Assembly: GCA_964591295.1 (NCBI GenBank) | Contig: CAZQAG010000020.1 | Coordinates: forward strand, 1-33,217 | Reading direction: 5' to 3' | DNA length: 33,217 nucleotides | Source: VAXT01 sp964591295 | GTDB lineage: Bacteria; Actinomycetota; Thermoleophilia; Gaiellales; Gaiellaceae | The notes under the pieces: model-generated | The model's database searches: none | Told to the model about the DNA's origin: nothing | What the model saw: only the letters and a program-made list of their open reading frames with translations | Shown here: one piece after another, positions 14,534 to 21,642 of the stretch | How the letters are laid out: each line of letters starts with the position of its first letter | Position numbering within the stretch: the first letter of the stretch is position 1 | Made by a program: the position numbers and the translations under genes

Positions 14534-14749
14534 TCAGCGCGGAAGGTCGGGGTGTAGTTGCTCGTAGTCCAGCATGGCATCGAGCGCGGTCTGAAACCGG
14601 GCATGAGCGGCGAGCTGGTCGGGCGAGTCCTCGGGGAGGTCCTCGAACGCGCCCCAGGCTTCGTCCTTCTCTCGCGTGAGGCGAAGGAGGACGGACAGCT
14701 CACGCGCGTTCCGGCGCTCTACGTCGTGCTGGTTCGGCTGGTTCCTCAT
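14534..14749 (-). CDS. Small hypothetical helical protein
   Basis: 71 residues from ATG at 14749 (a GTG at 14758 would add three). Charged helix throughout (RRNARELSVLLRLTREKDEAWGAFEDLPEDSPDQLAAHARFQTALDAMLDYEQLHP). No family recognised. It lies 31 bp after the 68-residue gene of the integrase unit, on the same strand. Confidence 0.55.
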   Translation of the reverse strand: MRNQPNQHDVERRNARELSVLLRLTREKDEAWGAFEDLPEDSPDQLAAHARFQTALDAMLDYEQLHPDLPR

Positions 14750-14780
14750 GCTTCCCACTGTAGGAGCCGCGCGGCATCCG

Positions 14781-14987
14781 TCAAGCGGCGAACGGCTCCG
14801 GCCACTTGACGCCGAGCAGCCGTGCGAACTCGCCCGGAGTCAAAAGCATCCGCGCAGGCGTGCCGTTCTCGTCGACGGTCGAGAACTGGTAGAGCAGCAG
14901 CCCGTCTCCGGAGCAGAGCGACCACTGAATCCCTGCCTCCTCGGCAGCCGCCGCGATCAACTCGCCGTACTCATCCAGGACGCCCAT
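14781..14987 (-). CDS. Small protein coupled to the integrase
   Basis: 68 residues. Its ATG at 14987 overlaps the TGA of the integrase (TGATG), indicating translational coupling. Sequence: helix (DEYGELIAAAAEEAG), strand pair (QWSLCSGDGLLLYQFST) and LLTPGEFARLLGVKWPEPF, which vaguely recalls MerR-like or excisionase-type winged helices. Recombination directionality factors are often small and placed beside the integrase, so an accessory role is plausible but unproven. Confidence 0.55.
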   Translation of the reverse strand: MGVLDEYGELIAAAAEEAGIQWSLCSGDGLLLYQFSTVDENGTPARMLLTPGEFARLLGVKWPEPFAA

Positions 14988-15916
14988 CACGAGACCGGGT
15001 CGTCGGCGTAGGCCTTCTCGATCGCCTCGTGCAGGGACTCGGCCTTGATCGTCACGTAGTAGCGGGACTGGACCGAGCGCGGCTTCCATCCGAAAATCTC
15101 GTCGATCGTCGGGGCTTGGACGCCGTTCGCGTAGAGCGACGAGGCGAGCGTCTTGCGGAAGTGATGGAACGAGACTCCGTCGTCGGCGAACGAGTCGAGC
15201 AACTTCGTGAAGCCCGCGCCGCCTTGGCCGTAGAACTGCCCCTTCGCGACGACCGTGCCGCCGAGGCCCGGCGAGAGGACTGGCCCCGCGAACTTGCGGT
15301 TCGGGTTGATGATGTCGAGCAGGTCGTAGACCTCGGTGTGCATCGGGATCGTGCGCCACTTCGAGCTCTTGCCCTGGAACTTGATCGTGCGGTCGGCCCA
15401 GTTGATGTCCTCCCAGGTCAGGCGCCGTACCTCGTCCTTCCGCATGCCCGTGTAGACGAGCAGCGTCCAGAGCGTGAGCGCCTTGATCGACTTCTCATCC
15501 GCCCGCGCCCGCATGACCCGCAGCCGCTCGTTCGTGATCAGTTTCGCCGCGGGGTCCGGGTCCGCCGGTGCGGGCTTCTTGAAAATGCGGCCCTTGGCGA
15601 GCGGGTTGCGCGTGACCGCGGGGAAGTCCTCGTCCTCCACGGCGTCAGCATAGGCAGCCGCGATGTGACCAGCCATCACGTGCCGGGTGCCCTGGTCGTA
15701 CGGCGACTCGGAGAAGCAGCGCCGGGCGTCCTTCGGCCCGACCTTCTCGGCGTCGATGCCCTCGGCGTCGAGCCAGGCCTGGAAAATGACCAGCGAGCGC
15801 CGGTTGTTCACGACCGTTTTCGGTGACCTCCCGGACTCCGTCAGCGTCGCGATTCGCGCCTCGAAGATTTCGTGCAAGACGGTCGTCGCGGTGTCGGGGG
15901 CCGCGCTAGTCATCAT
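14987..15916 (-). CDS. int: Tyrosine recombinase (integrase)
   Basis: 309 residues. A SAM-like N-terminal core-binding domain (about 10-110) is followed by the catalytic domain with R159 in YTGMRKDEVRRL, a beta-hairpin Lys in FQGKSSKWR (183 or 186), H251-x-x-R254 in FHHFRKTLASS, W277 in the H/W position and the nucleophile Tyr in SRYYVT (286 or 287). All catalytic positions are present. It catalyses integration at, and with a helper excision from, the 16-bp att core, which lies 122 bp upstream of its start. A promoter (TTGACT, 16 nt, GATGAT) lies between. The downstream 68-residue gene is coupled. Confidence 0.9.
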   Translation of the reverse strand: MMTSAAPDTATTVLHEIFEARIATLTESGRSPKTVVNNRRSLVIFQAWLDAEGIDAEKVGPKDARRCFSESPYDQGTRHVMAGHIAAAYADAVEDEDFPAVTRNPLAKGRIFKKPAPADPDPAAKLITNERLRVMRARADEKSIKALTLWTLLVYTGMRKDEVRRLTWEDINWADRTIKFQGKSSKWRTIPMHTEVYDLLDIINPNRKFAGPVLSPGLGGTVVAKGQFYGQGGAGFTKLLDSFADDGVSFHHFRKTLASSLYANGVQAPTIDEIFGWKPRSVQSRYYVTIKAESLHEAIEKAYADDPVS

Positions 15917-15978
15917 GGGGCACCCACTCCGTGGTTGCGCCGGGCCGCTCCAGCCGTGCGATCGGTGCTCATATGCTC

Positions 15979-16006
15979 ATCATCGGCATACCGGCGGGAA
16001 AGTCAA
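15979..16006 (-). promoter_or_regulatory. Putative integrase promoter
   Basis: Minus strand: TTGACT (16006-16001), 16-nt spacer, GATGAT (15984-15979), start expected near 15972. Two TGCTCAT repeats (around 15966-15980) overlap the -10 region. It lies between attR and the integrase gene, so arm-type sites for integrase or excisionase could overlap it. Confidence 0.45.
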
Positions 16007-16017
16007 TCCCCTAAATC

Positions 16018-16758
16018 ATGCGGTTTTCCGGTGAAGCCTTCTTCCAGAAGGACGCGCCGAAGGGCATGCCGGAGTGGATACCGACGGCGTCGATCGTCGT
16101 CTCGACGCGAGAAAAGCCGCGACAGAAACGGAGGATCGACGCGCCGCTCGTGGGCGACGAGCTTGCCCTCCTCTGGATGGTGAACATGGGCTGCATCGAC
16201 ATGAACACCTGGTATTCGCGGATCGACAAGCCCGATCGGCCCGACTGGGTGCTCTTCGACCTCGACCCGTCACCTGATGTCGGCTTTCCCGAGACGGTGC
16301 AGGTGGCGCTCCTCGTGAAGCAGGCGCTCGACGCCCTCGAGCTGGAGAGCTTCGTGAAGACGAGCGGCGCGGATGGGATTCACGTGCTCGTTCCGATCGC
16401 GCGCCGCTACACGTTCGCGGACACCCGCGAGTTCTCGGCGATCATCGCCGGGGCACTGGCGAGGACGCACCGCGGCCTCGTGACGACCGAGTGGTCGAAG
16501 GCGAAGCGCCGCGGCGTGCTCATCGACTCGAACCAGAACGGCGAGGGAAAGACGATTGCGTCGGTCTACTCTGTGCGTCCGAAGGAGCGCGCGCCGGTCT
16601 CGACGCCGCTGCGCTGGGACGAGGTGAACGAGGACCTCGACCCGGCGGTGTTCACGATGGAGCTCGCGCTAGATCGGGTCGAGGAGCACGGCGATCTCTT
16701 CGCAGGTGTCCTGAAGAACGGGCAGTCGCTCTCGGCGGCGCTCAAGGCGCTGCGCTAG
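16018..16758 (+). CDS. Displaced 3' remnant of the host LigD-type polymerase gene
   Basis: Open frame of 246 codons, of which the first seven (MRFSGEA) come from the element's end. From FFQKDAPKG onward it is the original host C-terminal part, about 84% identical to the element copy, and retains LFDLDPSPD, TSGADGIHV and the SVYSVR region. The normal N-terminal part, about 50 residues, is missing. There is no ribosome-binding site before ATG 16018, and it lies close to the minus-strand integrase promoter, so it is probably not expressed and would be restored only by excision. The TAG overlaps the stop of the convergent HD-GYP gene. Confidence 0.75.
   Translation: MRFSGEAFFQKDAPKGMPEWIPTASIVVSTREKPRQKRRIDAPLVGDELALLWMVNMGCIDMNTWYSRIDKPDRPDWVLFDLDPSPDVGFPETVQVALLVKQALDALELESFVKTSGADGIHVLVPIARRYTFADTREFSAIIAGALARTHRGLVTTEWSKAKRRGVLIDSNQNGEGKTIASVYSVRPKERAPVSTPLRWDEVNEDLDPAVFTMELALDRVEEHGDLFAGVLKNGQSLSAALKALR
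16038..16053 (+). repeat. attR core (16-bp direct repeat)
   Basis: Identical to 14-29. On this side the inverted arms extend to CCTTC/GAAGG around TTCCA. Bases after 16053 are host chromosome, starting within the displaced polymerase gene. Confidence 0.8.
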
Positions 16759-18158
16759 ACGGCTTCGGCGACGGGTGCCCGCTCGCACGTGAGCACGCGC
16801 TCGAGCGCTGCGACGCATTTCGGGTCGAACGACGTGCCGCTCTCCTCGCGGAGCAGCGCGATCGCTCGCTCGTGCGTCCAGGCTTCTCTGTACACACGGC
16901 GTGAGATGAGCGCGTCGTAGACATCGCAGACCGCGAGGATCCGCGCGTCGAAAGAGATCAGGGAGCTCTCGGACCCGTGGGGGTAGCCGGAGCCGTCGAG
17001 GCGCTCGTGATGGTCGCGCACGAGGTGCCTGACCTCGTCGCCGAACCCGAGGTCGACGAGCAGCTTGTCGCCGGACTGCGGATGCTCCTTGATGACGTCG
17101 AACTCGTCGTCGGTAAGCGGACCCGGCTTCTGGAGAATCGAATCGGGCACGGAGAGCTTGCCGATGTCGTGGACGAGCGCCCCGGTGGCGAGAGCGCGTA
17201 GACGACTACCGGTGAGCCCGAGCTCCTCTCCCACCTGAACCGCCCGCAGAGCGACGCGGCGCGTGTGCTCCTCGGTGTACTCGTCCTTGCGGGCGAGACT
17301 GAGAGTCAGTGCGCGAACGTGCCCGCCCAGGAACGCCTCCTCGGCAGCAACGAGATCTGCGCCCGTGACGTCACCCACGAGCGGGCGGGACTGGGCAGCG
17401 CGCCGAAGGTCGAGCGCGACCGGGACTCCGACGACGAACATCCCGAGGAGCTCGAAGCCGTGGCCGAGCCACCAGCCGAGCTCCATGAAGGTGAGGAGCA
17501 TCGCGGGCGGCAGAGCCGAGGCCAGCCAGAAGATTCCGATTGCGACCACCAGGTCAGCCCGGCGACGAGTGAGCAAGTAGGTTCGGAGGGCGCGCAGGGT
17601 CAACAGCGCGAAGAGCGTCAGTCCAACAGCCAGGACGACGAAGGCCTCGGCGCTTCGCGGCTCCGGCACGCTCGGAACGGCGCTCGGTACGAGTATTCCG
17701 ACCGTGCCCAGAGCGAGAACGCCCGTCAGCAATGCGATCTGAAGGACAATCAATGGCCTGACGTTCCGCGGCCGCCGAAGAGACGGAAGGGCCGACAGTG
17801 CGAGCACCGCGGCCCCGACGGGAAGGGTCGCGCCGCCGGTGAAGCCGACGACGCCGTTCATCCCGACCAGGAAGCCCGGCGTGGCAAGGCCGTGCAGAGC
17901 CAGGAGCGCGGCCATCACGGAGAACGCGGTTCCGACGATCACCGTCCGGCCGTCCCTGCGCCGAGCCCCGACAACCGTGAGCGCTACTGCGGCGAAAGCC
18001 GCTGCAAGGGCCGTGAGCCCGACTCCGCTGAAGTGCACCTGGCCGGGAAACATGGCGTGGCGGTGGGCGACCGCATTGATCGCCAACGACGGAAAGAGCG
18101 CGACTGCGGAACCCAGAGCTAGGGCAGGGACAACTTGCCAAGTGGTGCTGCGCCGCAT
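16755..18158 (-). CDS. Membrane HD-GYP phosphodiesterase
   Basis: 467 residues. The N-terminal 265 residues contain about eight hydrophobic segments; the C-terminal domain is an HD-GYP with VHDIGKLSVPDSILQKPGPLTDDEF, KEHPQSG and HHERLDGSGYP, all the hallmark residues. HD-GYP enzymes hydrolyse cyclic di-GMP to pGpG or GMP. The membrane part is unlike a named sensor family that I can identify but resembles 7TM-type input domains, so it likely senses an envelope or extracellular signal. First complete host gene right of the element; stop codon shared with the remnant. Start ATG at 18158. Confidence 0.8.
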   Translation of the reverse strand: MRRSTTWQVVPALALGSAVALFPSLAINAVAHRHAMFPGQVHFSGVGLTALAAAFAAVALTVVGARRRDGRTVIVGTAFSVMAALLALHGLATPGFLVGMNGVVGFTGGATLPVGAAVLALSALPSLRRPRNVRPLIVLQIALLTGVLALGTVGILVPSAVPSVPEPRSAEAFVVLAVGLTLFALLTLRALRTYLLTRRRADLVVAIGIFWLASALPPAMLLTFMELGWWLGHGFELLGMFVVGVPVALDLRRAAQSRPLVGDVTGADLVAAEEAFLGGHVRALTLSLARKDEYTEEHTRRVALRAVQVGEELGLTGSRLRALATGALVHDIGKLSVPDSILQKPGPLTDDEFDVIKEHPQSGDKLLVDLGFGDEVRHLVRDHHERLDGSGYPHGSESSLISFDARILAVCDVYDALISRRVYREAWTHERAIALLREESGTSFDPKCVAALERVLTCERAPVAEAV

Positions 18159-18225
18159 GCCTCGATTGAGATCGGGCGTGCGCGGCCTAGAGCCATCCCT
18201 CGAAAGGGGGAGGTCGAGCGGATCG

Positions 18226-19002
18226 CTACGTGCTTCCGGGCCGTACGAACTCGTAGACCTGGCCGATCTCGTCGAAGCCGAGCTTCCTGTACAGCTCTTT
18301 GGGCCAATCGTCCCGCAGGGCCATGAGGAACGTCAGCTCGTTTCCGGCCTCGCGGGATGCCTGAAGCGCGCGTGAGACCGTCGCCCGCGCCAGGCCGCGG
18401 TTGCGGAACTCCTCGAGCGTCCCTACCGCCTCGATCTGGCCGATCGTCCCGTCGGAATAGAGGTCGCAGTAGCTCGCGACGGCGCCGTCGACCCGAGCGG
18501 CGAGAAACCGCGTGTCCATCGCGTCCATGAGCACGCGCTTGTTGGCGACGAGCTGACGCACGACGTCGTCGTCTCCTCCATAGGGCTCGACGCGAATGCC
18601 CTCCGCCCACACGGCGTCGAGCTCCTCAGCGGCTACCTCCTCCACGTGTGACGTGTCGATCGGCCGGTCCGGCTCTCTGCGCGCGACCATCAGGACGTCA
18701 CAATGCACGTCCCAGCCGAGGCTCTTGAATTCGGGCTCGAGCCGCGCGCCGAGGCCTTCGTCGTTCACCTCGACCTTTCGATGCGCAAGACCTGCGCCGC
18801 CCAGGATTCGGTCCGCCTCGGCGGCAAGCAGCGGAACTGTCGCACTCTCGAGATTCTGCTCGGCGAGCAGGTAGTTCCGGCTCCAGACACGAGGAAGCTC
18901 GTCGTGGAAGTGCGCGACTCCGAACGGAAACGTCTCCTCGCGCCCGGCTGCCCTTCGGCCGAGCTCCAGTATGAACTCGACGACACGCTCCCGTTCACCC
19001 AT
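18226..19002 (-). CDS. GNAT-family acetyltransferase
   Basis: 258 residues. The acetyl-CoA-binding loop is in VGTLEEFRNRGLARATVSRAL (R-x-x-G-x-A), preceded by the usual strand, and FLMALRDDWPKELYRKLGFDEIG is the family's C-terminal signature. The N-terminal 110 residues are a second, degenerate GNAT-like half. The substrate is unknown. Its ATG (19002) overlaps the 3' end of the NADH dehydrogenase gene by 8 bases, so it is co-transcribed with it. Confidence 0.75.
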   Translation of the reverse strand: MGERERVVEFILELGRRAAGREETFPFGVAHFHDELPRVWSRNYLLAEQNLESATVPLLAAEADRILGGAGLAHRKVEVNDEGLGARLEPEFKSLGWDVHCDVLMVARREPDRPIDTSHVEEVAAEELDAVWAEGIRVEPYGGDDDVVRQLVANKRVLMDAMDTRFLAARVDGAVASYCDLYSDGTIGQIEAVGTLEEFRNRGLARATVSRALQASREAGNELTFLMALRDDWPKELYRKLGFDEIGQVYEFVRPGST

Positions 19003-20260
19003 CGCCGAGCCGCCTCGGGTGCCCGAGCATGCTCAGCTCGGCGATGTCGCGGCGGAAGAGGAGGGAGACCGTCCAGTCGGCGACGACGCGGAGCTTCCGG
19101 GAGAGGAGCGGCAGCTGGTAGAGGTGGTACGACCTCGTCACGAACCAGCCCGGAAAGCCTCGCAGCGGAAGGCCGAAGACCAGGGCGATCCCCTTGTGCC
19201 GGCCGAGCGTCGCGACCTGTCCGAGCGAGCGGTACCGGTACGGTTTCGGCGTACCGCGAAGGTTCCTCGCGAGGCGGCGCGCCTGGCGCAACGCGTGCTG
19301 GGAGGTCGGGGGATCCGGCGTGCCCGGCGTTGCGGCGTTCGGCACGCGTGCGCAGTCGCCGAGCGCCCAGAGCCCCTCGTGTCCGTCGACCCGCAGGGCT
19401 TCGTCGACGTTCACGTGCCCGCGTTCGTCCACCGGCAAGCCGAGCTTCGCGACGAGTGGATTCGGGTTGACGCCGGCCGTCCACACGAGGGTGTGCGAGG
19501 GGATGCGCTCTCCTCCGGTGAGAACCACGGAGCTCTGCCCGACCGACTCGAGCGTCGTCGACGTCCTGATCTCGACGCCTCTCCGCGCGAGCTGCTTCGC
19601 GGCATAGTCGCCCAGCCGCGACGGAATCTCGGGAAGGATCTTCGGCGCGGCGTCGACGAGCACCCAACGCGCGCGGTGTCGTGGAAGCTCCGGATAGTGA
19701 CGCAGCGCGTCTCGGACGAGGTCGGCAAGCTCCGCCAGAGCCTCCACGCCCGCATACCCTGCTCCGACGAAGACGAACGTGAGATGGGCCTCGGCCCGTT
19801 TCGAGTCCAGCTCGGCCATCGCCGCTTCGAGCTGACGCAGGACATGGTTCCGCAGGCTGATCGCGTCTGCGAGGTCCTTGAAGCCGAGCGCATGCTCTGC
19901 CAGGCCTGGGATCGGCAGCACGCGCCCGATCGAGCCGAGGGCGAGCACGGCCTGCTCGTAGCCGACCTCGAAGGTGCCGGCTCCAGTCTCGACCGTCGCC
20001 GTCCGCCCAGCAGCGTCGAGCCCCGTGAGCCGGCCGAGCAGAAGCTCCGCGTGCGGGCACATCATTCGGAGCGGCACGACGACGTGGCGCGGCTCGAGGG
20101 TCCCCGACGCAGCCTCCGGCAGAAGTGGTGTGAAGAGCATGAAGTTCTCCAGGCTCACGATCGTCGCTCCGCGTCGTCCCAGCAGGCGGGCGACGTACGA
20201 ACCGGCGAAGCCGCCGCCAAGGACGAGAGTTCCGCCCCGAGCCCTGCGCGCCTCTACCAT
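18995..20260 (-). CDS. ndh: Type II NADH dehydrogenase (NDH-2)
   Basis: 421 residues. FAD-binding GGGFAGSYVARLL at the N-terminus, the NAD(P)H-binding VGAGYAGVEALAEL near residue 165, and the second FAD motif LWALGDCA near 300. The C-terminal region (TRSYHLYQLPLLSRKLRVVADW) has the amphipathic helices by which these peripheral proteins attach to the membrane. It oxidises NADH and reduces quinone without pumping protons. I chose ATG at 20260, directly before the FAD motif; the frame upstream overlaps the divergent LOG-like gene, whose start is only 6 bp away. Confidence 0.85.
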   Translation of the reverse strand: MVEARRARGGTLVLGGGFAGSYVARLLGRRGATIVSLENFMLFTPLLPEAASGTLEPRHVVVPLRMMCPHAELLLGRLTGLDAAGRTATVETGAGTFEVGYEQAVLALGSIGRVLPIPGLAEHALGFKDLADAISLRNHVLRQLEAAMAELDSKRAEAHLTFVFVGAGYAGVEALAELADLVRDALRHYPELPRHRARWVLVDAAPKILPEIPSRLGDYAAKQLARRGVEIRTSTTLESVGQSSVVLTGGERIPSHTLVWTAGVNPNPLVAKLGLPVDERGHVNVDEALRVDGHEGLWALGDCARVPNAATPGTPDPPTSQHALRQARRLARNLRGTPKPYRYRSLGQVATLGRHKGIALVFGLPLRGFPGWFVTRSYHLYQLPLLSRKLRVVADWTVSLLFRRDIAELSMLGHPRRLGDG

Positions 20261-20266
20261 CGCCCC

Positions 20267-20722
20267 GTGCAGGTATCGGTGATCGGGAGCGGGGCCGAGC
20301 ACGAGGCTCGAGCGGAGGAGGTCGGACGCTTGCTCGCCGAGCGGGGGTGCACCGTGGTCACCGGCGGCCTCGGCGAAGTGATGGCCGCGGCGGCTCGCGG
20401 CGCGAAGGGGGCAAGAGGCACGACGATCGGCATTCTCCCCGGCATGAGCCGGCGCGAGGCGAATGAATGGATCGACCACGCTGTGGTCACCGGCGTAGGG
20501 CACGCACGTAACCTGGCCGTGGTTGCAAGCGGCGATGCGGTGATCGCGGTCGGCGGCAGCTGGGGGACGCTCGCCGAGATCGCGTTCGCCATGCGTCTCG
20601 GCCGGGCAGTCGTGATCCTCGAGCCCGGCTGGGAGCTGGACGGCGTCGTCCGGGCGACGACTCCGGAGGAGGCGGTCGACCTCGCGCTCAGCCGCGTCGC
20701 AGGGGAAGGGTCAGGCAGGTAG
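20267..20722 (+). CDS. LOG-like Rossmann nucleotide-binding protein
   Basis: 151 residues from GTG at 20267. GSGAEHEARAEEVGRLLAERG, TGGLGEVMAAAARGAKG, GILPG, and VAVGGSWGTLAEIAFAMRLGRAV are typical of the SLOG/TIGR00725 group related to lysine decarboxylase-like cytokinin-activating proteins; GGxxGTxxE binds the nucleotide phosphate. The complete LOG motif PGGxGTxxE is modified to VGGSWGTLAE, so phosphoribohydrolase activity is uncertain. Starts divergently, 6 bp from ndh; its 3' end overlaps the dimethylargininase-like gene by 35 bases. Confidence 0.7.
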   Translation: MQVSVIGSGAEHEARAEEVGRLLAERGCTVVTGGLGEVMAAAARGAKGARGTTIGILPGMSRREANEWIDHAVVTGVGHARNLAVVASGDAVIAVGGSWGTLAEIAFAMRLGRAVVILEPGWELDGVVRATTPEEAVDLALSRVAGEGSGR

Positions 20723-21515
20723 GCCCACCCTCGCCCTTGCGAGACAGCTCCTCGCCTGCGTAGACGCGGACGTCGACGCCCGCGGCTTCCATGCGCCGCC
20801 TCGTCTCCGGGTTGCCCTCGAGGGCGAGCGCCTTCCGCGGTCCGAGCGCGAGGACGTTGCAGCCGATCGACTCAAACTCCTCGTCGGGGACCTCAACCAG
20901 CTCGACGCTCCGCTCCTCGAGGAGCTCCACCAAGCGAACCGGCAGCAACGGCAGGTAGACGAGCGCCAGGTCCGCGTCGAGCGGGCTGATCAGGGTCAAC
21001 ATGTGCATGCAGTGGCCGCGGCCGTGGTGGTGCGGCAAGTCGACTGTGATCACCTCGACGCCGGGCAGAGCCGCTCCGAGTTGCGCGGCGCCCGCCTCGT
21101 TCGTCCGGTAGCCGAGGCCGACGACCAGCGTCCGCTGGTCGAGCCAGAAGGCGTCGCCGCCCTCGGCAATCGCTGGCTCCGTGAGCTCGGCGGCGACCGG
21201 AACGCCAGCCGCCTCGAAAGCGGCCCGCATCGCCTCGACCTCGCCCCGTCGGGCTTCCTTTCCGGGCCGGAGGAGGATCGCGCCCGCGTCACCTACGATC
21301 GTGGGGTCGAACACATAGATCGCGTCCGGGTTTCCGTCTCGCGCACTCTCGGCGACGACGACCTCGGCCCCGGCCTCCTCGAGCGCCGTGCGGAGCCCTT
21401 CGTGCTCTTCTGCGATTCGCTTGGCGTCGGGCTCTGCGAGCCACCCGTACTCGCGCCAGCGCGAGAAGTCCGTGCCAGGAGGCCGGACGAGCACTCGCCT
21501 GAGTGCCGCGGTCAT
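20688..21515 (-). CDS. Dimethylarginine dimethylaminohydrolase-like protein
   Basis: 275 residues from ATG at 21515; an upstream GTG at 21527 is possible. Guanidino-group-modifying fold: YVFDPTIV (Asp), AEGGDAFWLD, a conserved His in HHHGRGHCMHML and the catalytic Cys in PTCLTLPL near the C-terminus. These match DDAH, which cleaves N-methylated arginines to citrulline and methylamines, though arginine deiminase or a related enzyme cannot be excluded. It lies 8 bp after a 20-codon ORF that is coupled to the MrfA-type helicase gene, so it is likely part of that transcript. Confidence 0.7.
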   Translation of the reverse strand: MTAALRRVLVRPPGTDFSRWREYGWLAEPDAKRIAEEHEGLRTALEEAGAEVVVAESARDGNPDAIYVFDPTIVGDAGAILLRPGKEARRGEVEAMRAAFEAAGVPVAAELTEPAIAEGGDAFWLDQRTLVVGLGYRTNEAGAAQLGAALPGVEVITVDLPHHHGRGHCMHMLTLISPLDADLALVYLPLLPVRLVELLEERSVELVEVPDEEFESIGCNVLALGPRKALALEGNPETRRRMEAAGVDVRVYAGEELSRKGEGGPTCLTLPLRRG

Positions 21516-21523
21516 GCTCTGGC

Positions 21524-21586
21524 TCACGAGGCGAGCATCCGGTTGAGCAGTTCGAGCGCGCCGGCCTTGTCGAGCGGCTCGTTCAT
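21524..21586 (-). CDS. 20-residue ORF, duplicated tail of the helicase
   Basis: Starts in an ATGA with the helicase stop codon (21583-21586) and encodes MNEPLDKAGALELLNRMLAS, nearly the same as the helicase C-terminus NEPLDKAGALELLRRMLDA. The reading frame is shifted by the 59-bp repeat length. It is a by-product of a tandem duplication; whether it is translated is unknown. Confidence 0.4.
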   Translation of the reverse strand: MNEPLDKAGALELLNRMLAS

Positions 21587-21642
21587 GCGTCCAGCATGCG
21601 CCTCAGTAGCTCGAGCGCACCCGCCTTGTCGAGCGGCTCGTT
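21537..21642. repeat. 59-bp tandem duplication at the helicase 3' end
   Basis: Two diverged copies of the last part of the helicase gene, offset by 59 bp (the GTT complementing the NEP codons lies at 21581 and 21640). The proximal copy belongs to the helicase, the distal copy lies after its stop. Confidence 0.7.

Larger units (their letters stand above)
14..16053. mobile_element. Integrated satellite-like element in a ligD polymerase gene
   Basis: Seen: an identical 16-bp direct repeat (CTTCTTCCAGAAGGAC) at 14-29 and 16038-16053, a tyrosine recombinase gene 120 bp inside the right end, and a polymerase gene 3' part at both ends. The host sequence up to position 29 joined to the sequence after 16053 reads straight through as ...FFFQKD-APKGMPEW..., the expected uninterrupted gene. 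Inside are regulators, restriction-modification, replication-type and integration genes. No capsid, tail, terminase large subunit, relaxase or type IV secretion gene was recognised. Inferred: an integrative element that excises by site-specific recombination, restores its target gene when integrated, and may need a helper phage or conjugative element to move. Confidence 0.85.

Noticed and set aside
14822..15826. Long plus-strand frame of 334 codons opposite the integrase
   Set aside because: Arg/Leu-rich antisense product of a GC-rich gene; the integrase on the other strand has all catalytic residues.
12701..16053. Complete prophage
   Set aside because: No portal, capsid, tail, large terminase or lysis genes anywhere between the att repeats.
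1..16758. Simple tandem gene duplication of the polymerase gene rather than integration
   Set aside because: The right copy lacks its N-terminal part at exactly the 16-bp repeat, and an integrase lies next to it, which a plain duplication would not explain.
17265..18122. Plus-strand frame of 285 codons opposite the HD-GYP gene
   Set aside because: Hydrophilic, compositionally biased antisense frame; the minus-strand protein has membrane segments and full HD-GYP motifs.
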